This document shows, one piece after another, positions 17,518 through 24,584 of a DNA stretch of 64,000 bases. The first letter of the stretch is position 1; every line of letters starts with the position of its first letter. The DNA is from Pseudomonas putida (GTDB lineage Bacteria > Pseudomonadota > Gammaproteobacteria > Pseudomonadales > Pseudomonadaceae): the NCBI RefSeq assembly GCF_004357765.1, contig NZ_SMTE01000007.1, forward strand, positions 124,001 through 188,000, in the 5' to 3' direction. The notes below the pieces were generated by a model, which searched no databases, had not been told where the DNA came from, and saw only the letters and a program-made list of their open reading frames with translations. Position numbers and translations under genes: made by a program.

Positions 17518-17764
17518 TGTAGTGGCGCTACTGGCCCCTTCCGCCTTTACGGCGGGCTCCTTTGTTCTTGGACAAAGGAGCGCAAAACCGCTTGCTCCCA
17601 CATACGGCCCCTACGCTGCGCTTCGGGGTCCCCTCGCTCCGGCGGCTTGCGGGCCCGCGCGGCCTACGACTTGCTACGCAAGTCTACATCTCGCGCCTCC
17701 GGCTACGCCGGAGGGTGCTGCGCACCTGGCCCTCCAGCCGCCTCCACTCGGCCTCCTGAGGTCG
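17518..17764 (+). repeat. Structured intergenic element, copy A (~247 bp)
   Basis: The left member of an inverted pair with 17928-18172. On the plus strand it holds a hairpin CTCCTTTG/CAAAGGAG (17557-17580), the conserved block CCTACGACTTGCTACGCAAGTCTACATCTCGCGCC and a hairpin CCTCCGGC-TAC-GCCGGAGG (17696-17714). Copy B keeps both hairpins with paired base changes. The open frames through it are low-complexity and differ between copies, so it is judged non-coding. I believe related elements are frequent in Pseudomonas intergenic DNA, often mis-annotated as hypothetical proteins. Confidence 0.75.
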
Positions 17765-17927
17765 CGGGTAGATCAAGAGCAAGATCAAGAGCAAGATCAA
17801 AAGCCAGAGCAACGGCAGGCGAATCGCTGCGCTCTCGCTTTTCCCTTAACCTTCGTCTTGTGTTGCAGCGGATCTCGCGATCTGGCTTTCGAAGATAACG
17901 CCCGTACAGGCGCCGCCCCTAACTTTG

Positions 17928-18172
17928 CGACGTCAGGAGGCTGAGCGTAGGCGTCTGTAGGGCCAGGTGCGCAGCACCCTTCGGCGTAGCCGAAGGCGCG
18001 AGATGTAGACTTGCGCAGCAAGTCGTAGGCCGCGCGGGCCCGGAAGGCGCCGTAGCGAGGGGACCCGTAGCGAAGCGGAGGGCCGGATGCAGGAGCAAGC
18101 GGTTTTGTGCAACTTTTTCCAAGAAAAAAGTTGCCCGCCGTAAAGGCGGAAGGGGCCAGTAGCGCCGCTACA
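17928..18172 (-). repeat. Structured intergenic element, copy B (~245 bp, inverted)
   Basis: The reverse-complement copy of the element at 17518-17764, sharing the conserved TGTAGYGGCGCTACTGGCCC end at its outer edge. Its first hairpin is CAACTTTTT/AAAAAGTTG (18110-18133), different in sequence from copy A but equally paired; the second is CCTTCGGC-GTA-GCCGAAGG (17978-17996). The 163 bases between the copies contain GATCAAGAGCAA-like direct repeats (17768-17800) and no gene. Confidence 0.75.
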
Positions 18173-18200
18173 CACAATGGATCAACTCACGATCTAAATG

Positions 18201-18230
18201 CCAAGCCAAGCCAAGCCAAGCCAAGCCAAG
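18201..18230. repeat. Tandem pentanucleotide tract (CCAAG)6
   Basis: Six exact copies of CCAAG in a row, between the structured repeat and the ECF42 promoter. A 5-bp unit changes length by slippage, so copy number could vary between isolates; it is not inside a gene. Confidence 0.95.
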
Positions 18231-18267
18231 CCCCGACAACCCGTAAAGAACCAAAAAAAGCCGAAGC

Positions 18268-18294
18268 TGTCGATTCTGCCGACTACCGTTCGAC
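18268..18294 (+). promoter_or_regulatory. Candidate ECF42 promoter TGTCGA-N17-CGAC
   Basis: TGTCGA at 18268-18273 and CGAC at 18291-18294, exactly 17 bases apart and 62 bases before the first gene of the operon that encodes the ECF42 sigma factor. As I remember it, ECF42 promoters carry TGTCGA at -35 and CGA followed by T/C at -10, which this matches. It implies autoregulation of the operon. Confidence 0.6.
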
Positions 18295-18356
18295 TATGAG
18301 ATGAAAGCGCATGCAGTGCCTGCGCCCCTACCTCATCGCCGAGCGGAGAACGCCCC

Positions 18357-18782
18357 ATGAACAGCGCAGCCGAAACCCAGATCCGAGAACTGATCGAGCG
18401 TTGGATGCAGGCCGTACGTGACCGTGACATTGCGGCCATCGTTGCACCCTATGCCGACGATATCGTTGCCTTCGATGCGATTGCCGCCTTGCAATTCAAG
18501 GGCAAGGACGTCTACCAGAAACACTGGGAAATGTGCATGGGCTTCTGCACCGGGCCTATGGTGTTCGAGCAGACACAACTGACCGTGCATGCCGACGGTG
18601 ACCTGGGTCTGGCCCATTGGCTCAATCGCTGTGGTCCCGCCGACGACGAGAACCAATGCGGCTTCATGCGCGCCACGGTGGCCTACCGCCGCACGGCAGG
18701 GCAGTGGCAGGTGATCCACGAACACTGGTCGGCGCCGTTCGACATGGAAACGCAAAAAGCACGTTTCGATCTCAAACCGTGA
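18357..18782 (+). CDS. SnoaL/NTF2-like protein (first gene of ECF42 operon)
   Basis: 141 residues of the cone-shaped NTF2-like fold: an N-terminal helix pair (IRELIERWMQAVRDRDIAAIVAPYADD), then FKGKDVYQKHW and strands ending with YRRTAGQWQVIHEHWSAPF. The SgcJ/YybH group has this pattern. Such proteins bind or convert small ligands; no substrate can be named. It precedes the YciI/DGPF protein, SRPBCC protein and sigma factor, all on one strand with short gaps, and lies just after the candidate sigma-specific promoter. Confidence 0.85.
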   Translation: MNSAAETQIRELIERWMQAVRDRDIAAIVAPYADDIVAFDAIAALQFKGKDVYQKHWEMCMGFCTGPMVFEQTQLTVHADGDLGLAHWLNRCGPADDENQCGFMRATVAYRRTAGQWQVIHEHWSAPFDMETQKARFDLKP

Positions 18783-18826
18783 TCCGCTATCGCCAAACGC
18801 ACGTTGCCAATGCCCTGGAGACGACG

Positions 18827-19171
18827 ATGAAATACCTGTGCCTGGTCTATTGTGACGAAGGGCTGCTGCACAGCCTGCCGGACAGTCCCGAAGATGCCGA
18901 ATGCCTGGCCTACGCCGAAAGCCTGCACGGCTCCGGGCGTATGCTCGCCGCCGAGGCGCTCAAGCCGGTGCAGACTGCCACCACGGTGCGCGTGCGCGGT
19001 GGGCACATGAGCCTCACCGATGGGCCGTTCGCCGAAACCAAGGAGCAGTTGGCCGGGTTCTACCTGGTCGATGCCCGCGACCTCAACGAGGCATTGAACA
19101 TCGCCAGGGGCATCCCGGCGGCGCGGGTCGGCAGCGTCGAAGTACGGCCGGTGCGCGAACTGCAACCCTGA
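18827..19171 (+). CDS. YciI-related (DGPF) protein
   Basis: 114 residues with the defining MKYLCLVYCDEG start and the DGPFAETKEQLAGFYLVDA block that gives the DGPF name. The family has a ferredoxin-like fold and is the constant genomic partner of ECF42 sigma factors; its biochemical role is unresolved. It lies 44 bases after the NTF2-like gene and 21 bases before the SRPBCC gene. The longer open frame starting upstream is ignored because it only overlaps the previous gene. Confidence 0.93.
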   Translation: MKYLCLVYCDEGLLHSLPDSPEDAECLAYAESLHGSGRMLAAEALKPVQTATTVRVRGGHMSLTDGPFAETKEQLAGFYLVDARDLNEALNIARGIPAARVGSVEVRPVRELQP

Positions 19172-19192
19172 CAGCGATGGAGAACAACAATA

Positions 19193-19675
19193 ATGAGCCT
19201 TGCACAACCGGCGCCAGCGCAGCATGAGTTGGCCATCAGCCGATTGCTCGATGCACCTGCGGCCAAGGTCTTTCGTGCCTGGACCGATCCCCACTGGTTG
19301 AGTCAGTGGTGGGGGCCGCACGGCATGACCACCCCCGAGTGCGAAATGCAGTTGTGGGTCGGCGGGCTGTTCCGCACGCTCATGCGTGCTCCCGATGGCG
19401 CCGAGTACCCGACCCAGGGTGTGTTCCTGGACATTGCCGCACCTCACCGCCTGGTGTTCACCGATGCGTTCAGTCCAGGCTGGGTGCCGTCGAACAAAGC
19501 CTTCATGACCGCAGTGATCACTTTCGACGACGAGCACGGCAAGACCCGCTACACCGCGCGTGCCCTGCACTGGAGCGCCGCCGACTGCCGCGCCCATGAA
19601 GAAATGGGCTTCTACCAGGGCTGGGGGGAAAGCCTCGATCGCTTGGAGGCTGTGGTCCAGCGGATGCCAGACTGA
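19193..19675 (+). CDS. SRPBCC/AHSA1-domain protein
   Basis: 160 residues of the START/Bet v1-like fold. Typical stretches are ISRLLDAPAAKVFRAWTDPHWLSQWW at the start and a C-terminal helix EEMGFYQGWGESLDRLEAVV. The fold binds hydrophobic ligands. Its stop overlaps the sigma-factor start (TGATG), which couples their translation. It is a common member of ECF42/DGPF gene sets. Confidence 0.9.
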   Translation: MSLAQPAPAQHELAISRLLDAPAAKVFRAWTDPHWLSQWWGPHGMTTPECEMQLWVGGLFRTLMRAPDGAEYPTQGVFLDIAAPHRLVFTDAFSPGWVPSNKAFMTAVITFDDEHGKTRYTARALHWSAADCRAHEEMGFYQGWGESLDRLEAVVQRMPD

Positions 19676-20922
19676 TGGCGCCGCAGGACCAGGTTCGTGC
19701 CGAGGTCGAGGCGGTGTACCGCCAGGAATCCAGGCGAATCCTGGCGACGCTGATTCGTCTGCTGGGTGATTTCGACTTGGCCGAGGAGGCCTTGCATGAA
19801 GCCTTCTTCGTCGCGGTCGAGCGCTGGCAAGGTGATGGGGTTCCTGCCAATCCGCGGGCCTGGCTGGTCTCCACCGGGCGTTTCAAGGCCATCGATGCGC
19901 TGCGTCGGCGCGCCCGTTTCGACCGCTCCCAGGCGGACCTGATGATGCTCATCGAAGGCCATGGCGGCGATCCGAGCGAAGACGAGCTGCTTGACGACGA
20001 CCGCCTGCGGTTGATCTTCACCTGCTGCCACCCAGCGTTGGCGGCCGACGCCCAGGTGCCACTGACGTTGCGGGAGGTCTGTGACCTGACCACCGAGCAG
20101 ATTGCCCGGGCGTTCCTGTTGAGTCCGGCAACCATTGCCCAGCGCATCGTCCGGGCCAAGGCCAAGATTCGCGATGCGGGTATTCCCTACCAGGTACCCG
20201 AGCTGCATGAGCTGCCGGAGCGTTTGGACAGCGTGCTGCGGGTGATCTACCTGGTATTCAACGAAGGCTACTCGGCATCGTCGGGCGAGGCCTTGTTGCA
20301 GCGGGAGTTGAGCGATGAAGCGATCCGGCTCGGCCGTCTGCTGGTGGGCTTGCTGCCGGACGCCGAAGCCACCGGCCTGCTGGCGTTGATGCTGCTGCAA
20401 GCCTCACGCCAGCGGGCGCGCAGCGATGCTGAGGGCAACCTGGTGCTGCTCGACCAGCAGGACCGTAGCCTGTGGGACCGAGAGCAGATCGAGGAAGGCT
20501 GCGCGTTGGTGCGTCAGGCGTTGACCAGTCGTGCATTCGGCGCCTACACCGTGCAGGCAGCGATCGCCGCCCTGCATGCCGAAGCGCCGAGTGCCGAAGC
20601 CACCGATTGGGCGGAGATCGTTGGGCTCTACGATGTGCTGCAACGGCACTGGCCGTCGCCGGTGGTGGCGCTGAACAGGGCAGTGGCGTTGGCCAAGCGG
20701 GACGGGCCGCAGGCCGGGTTGCAGGCGGTCGAGACGATTCTGGCCGCGGGGGAATTGCGCGATTATCACCTGGCGCATGCGGCGCGAGCGGAACTGCATC
20801 AACAATTGGGCAATGTCGACGCAGCGCGATCGGCCTGGCGTCAGGCATTGACGCTTACCCGGCAGGCGCCGGAGCGGCGCCATATCGAGCAGCGTCTGCA
20901 GGCCTTGGCACACAGGCGGTGA
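19675..20922 (+). CDS. ECF42-type RNA polymerase sigma factor with C-terminal TPR-like extension
   Basis: 415 residues, about twice the length of a plain ECF sigma factor. Residues 1-90 carry region 2 (LLGDFDLAEEALHEAFFVAVERW, and PANPRAWLVSTGRFKAIDALRRRAR); region 4 follows at about 125-170 (LTLREVCDLTTEQIARAFLLSPATIAQRIVRAKAKIR). The remaining ~240 residues form the helical extension typical of ECF42 (YLVFNEGYSASSGEALLQREL, LYDVLQRHWPSPVVALNRAVAL). No anti-sigma factor is encoded nearby; the extension and the DGPF partner are thought to take that role. The operon probably feeds back on itself through the promoter at 18268-18294. Confidence 0.93.
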   Translation: MAPQDQVRAEVEAVYRQESRRILATLIRLLGDFDLAEEALHEAFFVAVERWQGDGVPANPRAWLVSTGRFKAIDALRRRARFDRSQADLMMLIEGHGGDPSEDELLDDDRLRLIFTCCHPALAADAQVPLTLREVCDLTTEQIARAFLLSPATIAQRIVRAKAKIRDAGIPYQVPELHELPERLDSVLRVIYLVFNEGYSASSGEALLQRELSDEAIRLGRLLVGLLPDAEATGLLALMLLQASRQRARSDAEGNLVLLDQQDRSLWDREQIEEGCALVRQALTSRAFGAYTVQAAIAALHAEAPSAEATDWAEIVGLYDVLQRHWPSPVVALNRAVALAKRDGPQAGLQAVETILAAGELRDYHLAHAARAELHQQLGNVDAARSAWRQALTLTRQAPERRHIEQRLQALAHRR

Positions 20923-20974
20923 CCGCCTCGCCCGCCTATTGGCGGTTAGGCTTGCGAAGCATTCGGCGGCGCTG

Positions 20975-21445
20975 TCAGCTGGCCACGAAATTCGGCGGCG
21001 ATACCAGTTCGACGGTCTGCTGCTTGCGTGGCGCCAGGATCTCGGCGACGCCTTCGACCACCAGCTCGTCGTTCTGGTTGTACACGTTGGTGGCGATGCG
21101 CACCTTGAATTTCGGCAGTTTTTCGAGGATTTCCAGGCGCACGGTCAGGGTGTCGCCGATCTTCACCGGCTTCTGGAAGCTCATCTGCTGGCCCAGATAG
21201 ATGGTGCCGGGTCCCGGCAGGGTGCAGGCCACCGCGGCACTGATCAGTGCACCGCTGAACATGCCATGGGCAATACGCTCGCGGAACATGCTCTTGGCAG
21301 CAAACTCGGCATCCAGGTGGACCGGGTTGTGGTCACCGGACATCGCGGCGAACAGCTGGATGTCGCGTTCTTCCACGGACTTCTCGTAGCTGGCCTTCTG
21401 GCCGACTTCGAGGGCTTCGTAAGGCGTGTTGGTGACCTGGGTCAT
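20975..21445 (-). CDS. phaJ1: (R)-specific enoyl-CoA hydratase, MaoC family
   Basis: 156 residues with the hydratase-2 motif FAAMSGDHNPVHLD near residues 32-45, whose Asp and His are the catalytic pair. It turns 2-enoyl-CoA from beta-oxidation into (R)-3-hydroxyacyl-CoA for polyhydroxyalkanoate synthase. The length and the order phaJ, hydrolase, fadD, fadD match the phaJ1 region of P. aeruginosa as I remember it, which supports the symbol. An AAGGAAG ribosome site is 6 bases upstream, and it is co-transcribed with the hydrolase gene 33 bases before it. Confidence 0.9.
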   Translation of the reverse strand: MTQVTNTPYEALEVGQKASYEKSVEERDIQLFAAMSGDHNPVHLDAEFAAKSMFRERIAHGMFSGALISAAVACTLPGPGTIYLGQQMSFQKPVKIGDTLTVRLEILEKLPKFKVRIATNVYNQNDELVVEGVAEILAPRKQQTVELVSPPNFVAS

Positions 21446-21478
21446 CGGGGCTTCCTTAATGGGCGGACGAGGCCGCGA

Positions 21479-22423
21479 TCATTCACTGCGGGCAGGGCGG
21501 CAAAGGGCCAGTGCCTGCTCCAGCCAGCCGAGGATATCGGCTGTGACCTCGTCACGGTTGGTTTCGTTGAGCACTTCATGGCGAGCGCCGGGGTAAACCC
21601 GCAACTGTACATGAAGGTTTCCGGTCGCGCTCAGGGCGTCGGCCAGTTTCTTCAGACGCTTGCCGGCACTCACCGGATCACATTCGCCGCCGATGACCAG
21701 CAGCGGCAGGTTCGGGTCGATCTGGGCGAGGTTCTTCGCCTGACTGATGTGCGCCAGTCCGTGCAGCAGATCGAGCCACAATTGGTTGCTGCAGCGAAAG
21801 CCGCACAGGGGGTCGTGAATGTACTTGTCCACCTGCGCAGGGTCGCGGCTCAACCAGTCGAAAGCGGTACGGGTCGGGCGCAGGGCCTTGTTGAAGCTAC
21901 CGAACGACAACCACTCGAGCAATGCACTGCGGCCCAGCGGCCCCTGGCGCCAGGTTTCTGCGCGCGCGATCAGCCGTGCCAGGCGGTACAGAGCAGCGGG
22001 TTGATAGTTGGAACCGCTGAGAATCGCCCCTTGCAGGCTCGCGCTGTGGTGCATCAGGTAGGCCTGGGCGATGTAACTGCCCATGCTGTGGCCGAACAGA
22101 AACAGAGGCGTACCGGGGAACTGCTGACCGATGTGTTGCGCCAACAGTCCCAGGTCGTCGACCACGGCTTCCCAACCCTGTTTGCGGGCGAACAGGCCCA
22201 GGCTGCCGAGCTCGGCGGTGCGCCCGTGACCGCGCAGGTCAGCCGCCAGCAAGGCGTAGCCAGCATTGCTCAGGATGCGGCCGAAGTGGTCATAGCGCCC
22301 GGCATGCTCGGCCATGCCGTGCACGAGCAGGACCACGGCCTTGACCGGGGTGGCCGGCAGCCACTGGTGTACATAAAGGCTGCAATGCTCGCTGGCAGGT
22401 AGCCAGAAGGCGTCGTAGGGCAT
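21479..22423 (-). CDS. Alpha/beta hydrolase, monoacylglycerol-lipase-like
   Basis: 314 residues from the ATG at 22423; a start six codons earlier is possible. The serine-lipase triad is visible: GHSMG (near residue 115), GECDP (near 243) and RHEVLNE (near 279). LLVHGMAEHAGRYDHFGRILS supplies the oxyanion hole and is typical of Hydrolase_4/MGL proteins. The context beside acyl-CoA ligases and an enoyl-CoA hydratase suggests release of fatty acids from lipids for activation. It is divergent from fadD2. Confidence 0.9.
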   Translation of the reverse strand: MPYDAFWLPASEHCSLYVHQWLPATPVKAVVLLVHGMAEHAGRYDHFGRILSNAGYALLAADLRGHGRTAELGSLGLFARKQGWEAVVDDLGLLAQHIGQQFPGTPLFLFGHSMGSYIAQAYLMHHSASLQGAILSGSNYQPAALYRLARLIARAETWRQGPLGRSALLEWLSFGSFNKALRPTRTAFDWLSRDPAQVDKYIHDPLCGFRCSNQLWLDLLHGLAHISQAKNLAQIDPNLPLLVIGGECDPVSAGKRLKKLADALSATGNLHVQLRVYPGARHEVLNETNRDEVTADILGWLEQALALCRPARSE

Positions 22424-22628
22424 GGTGGTTCCCTGGCACAAGGCTCATCCGCTCAGTGTACGCGCAACCCACGCAATTGCAGGAATGGCACAAATAAGAT
22501 TCACGATGTTAATGGCGGCAGGTTGCGCATAGGCCACCTGGGGCTTAACTGCTAACGTCGAGGGTGTGCCTTTTCGTCGCGTGGCGATCAGATCAGGGAA
22601 ACTCGCCCAGGTAGAGGAAGAACAATAA

Positions 22629-24317
22629 ATGCAAGCCGATTTCTGGAACGACAAGCGCCCCGCGGGGGTTCCTTCCACCATCGATATCCATGCCTACGCC
22701 TCGGTGGTCGAGGTATTCGAGCGCTCTTGCAAGCGCTTCGCCGACCGGCCGGCCTACAGCAATCTCGGGGTGACCCTGAGCTATGCCGATCTCGATCGCC
22801 ACTCCGCGGCCTTCGCCGCCTGGCTGCAGCACAACACCGACCTCGCGCCAGGCGATCGCATCGCAGTGCAGATGCCCAACGTCCTGCAATACCCGATTGC
22901 GGTTTTTGGCGCCCTGCGCGCCGGACTCATCGTGGTCAATACCAATCCGCTGTACACCGAGCGCGAGATGCGCCACCAGTTCAAGGACTCCGGGGCTCGG
23001 GCGCTGGTGTACCTGAATATGTTCGGCAAGCGGGTGCAGGAGGTGGTCGGCGATACCGCCATCGAATACCTGATCGAGGCGAAGATGGGCGACATGCTGC
23101 CCGCGGCCAAGGGTTGGCTGGTCAACACCGTGGTCGACAAACTCAAGAAAATGGTCCCGGCCTACAGCTTGCCCCAGGCCGTGCCGTTCAAGCAGGCGCT
23201 GCGCCAAGGCCAAGGGCTGGTCTGCAAGCCCGTACCGCTGGGGCTGGAGGATATCGCCGTACTGCAGTACACCGGCGGCACCACGGGCCTGGCCAAGGGC
23301 GCCATGCTGACCCATGCCAACCTGGTCGCCAACATGCTGCAGGTGCTGGCCTGCCTGTCGCAACAGGGGCCGGACGGACAAAAGCTGCTCAAGGAGGGGC
23401 AGGAGGTGATGATCGCGCCATTGCCGCTCTATCACATCTATGCCTTCACCGCGAACTGCATGTGCATGATGGTCAGCGGCAATCACAACGTGCTGATCAC
23501 CAATCCGCGGGATATCCCAGGATTCATCAAGGAGCTGGGCAAATGGCGGTTTTCAGCGCTGCTGGGGCTCAATACCCTGTTCGTGGCGCTGATGGATCAC
23601 CCAGGCTTCCGCCAGCTGGACTTTTCGGCACTGAAGATCACCAATTCCGGCGGCACGGCCCTGGTCAAGGCGACTGCCGAGCGCTGGGAGAGCCTTACCG
23701 GCTGCCGTATCGTCGAGGGCTACGGACTGACCGAAACCTCACCAGTAGCCAGCACCAACCCCTACGGCCAGTTGGCACGCATCGGCACGGTCGGCATTCC
23801 GGTGGCCGGCACGGCCTTCAAGGTGATCGACGACGACGGCAACGAGTTGCCGCTGGGCGAGCGGGGCGAGTTGTGCATCAAGGGTCCGCAGGTGATGAAG
23901 GGCTACTGGCAGCAACCGGAAGCCACCGCCCAGGCCCTGGATGCCGAGGGCTGGTTCAAGACCGGTGACATTGCGGTGATCGACCCGGACGGTTTCACCC
24001 GAATCGTCGACCGCAAGAAGGACATGATCATCGTCTCGGGCTTCAACGTGTACCCCAACGAAATCGAGGACGTGATCATGGGGCACCCGCAGGTGGCCAA
24101 TTGCGCGGTCATCGGCGTGCCGGACGAGCGTTCGGGGGAGGCGGTGAAACTGTTCGTCGTGCCACGTGCCGGCGGCGTGACGGTCGAGGAGCTCAAGGAT
24201 TATTGCAAGGCCAACTTCACCGGCTACAAGGTGCCAAAGCACATCGTTTTGAGGGATGCGTTGCCGATGACACCGGTGGGCAAGATTCTGCGCCGCGAGT
24301 TGCGTGATATCGCCTGA
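22629..24317 (+). CDS. fadD2: Long-chain fatty acid-CoA ligase
   Basis: 562 residues of the adenylate-forming family. The P-loop YTGGTTGLAKGAM is near residues 215-227, the A5 motif GYGLTETSP near 363-371, the A7-A8 region GWFKTGDIAVIDPDG and IVDRKKDMIIVSGFNVYPNEIE (FadD signature) near 440-480, and the C-terminal Lys in GKILRREL. It activates fatty acids on uptake. It shares high identity with the next gene, a tandem paralogue, and ends with its own terminator. Confidence 0.93.
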   Translation: MQADFWNDKRPAGVPSTIDIHAYASVVEVFERSCKRFADRPAYSNLGVTLSYADLDRHSAAFAAWLQHNTDLAPGDRIAVQMPNVLQYPIAVFGALRAGLIVVNTNPLYTEREMRHQFKDSGARALVYLNMFGKRVQEVVGDTAIEYLIEAKMGDMLPAAKGWLVNTVVDKLKKMVPAYSLPQAVPFKQALRQGQGLVCKPVPLGLEDIAVLQYTGGTTGLAKGAMLTHANLVANMLQVLACLSQQGPDGQKLLKEGQEVMIAPLPLYHIYAFTANCMCMMVSGNHNVLITNPRDIPGFIKELGKWRFSALLGLNTLFVALMDHPGFRQLDFSALKITNSGGTALVKATAERWESLTGCRIVEGYGLTETSPVASTNPYGQLARIGTVGIPVAGTAFKVIDDDGNELPLGERGELCIKGPQVMKGYWQQPEATAQALDAEGWFKTGDIAVIDPDGFTRIVDRKKDMIIVSGFNVYPNEIEDVIMGHPQVANCAVIGVPDERSGEAVKLFVVPRAGGVTVEELKDYCKANFTGYKVPKHIVLRDALPMTPVGKILRRELRDIA

Positions 24318-24341
24318 AGGCCGTCGCGATCAAGCCGCTCT

Positions 24342-24365
24342 AACAGGCCGCTTTTGGCCTGTTTT
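24342..24365 (+). terminator. Rho-independent terminator after fadD2
   Basis: AACAGGCC-GCTTTT-GGCCTGTTTT, an 8-bp stem with a U-run, 24 bases past the stop. It separates fadD2 from fadD1, so fadD1 should have its own promoter. Confidence 0.85.
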
Positions 24366-24389
24366 GCGACATTTTGGATAATTACTCTA

Positions 24390-24421
24390 AAAATGACTCA
24401 GATAGTTCATTGAGTCATTTT
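24390..24421. promoter_or_regulatory. 11-bp perfect inverted repeat upstream of fadD1
   Basis: AAAATGACTCA (24390-24400), ten spacer bases, then TGAGTCATTTT (24411-24421). It lies in the 267-base gap between the two ligase genes, 164 bases before the fadD1 start. It could be an operator for fadD1 or a second weak bidirectional terminator; the flanking A/T runs allow both. Confidence 0.5.
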
Positions 24422-24584
24422 GGTGACCGTAAGGCCTCACTTTGGCTCTAGGCGGCCCTAGGCAAAGCTGTTACGCTCGGCGCGCTTTCAGACGTTTCGC
24501 TCTCCAACGAAGCGTCATTCATATCAATAATAAACGCATCGACGCGTGAATCGAACTTCGCTGTTGCTGAAGGAGTGGGCTTCC

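Noticed and set aside
17447-18177. Several overlapping ORFs (126-165 residues) on both strands across the inverted repeat
   Set aside because: They follow the structured repeat, are rich in Ala/Arg/Pro/Ser, lack ribosome sites, and base changes between copies keep pairing and not protein.
18201-18230. CRISPR-like tandem repeat
   Set aside because: The unit is 5 bases without spacers; it is a microsatellite.
24393-24400. TGACTCA as a known activator site
   Set aside because: It resembles a eukaryotic AP-1/Gcn4 site by chance; only the dyad symmetry is meaningful here.
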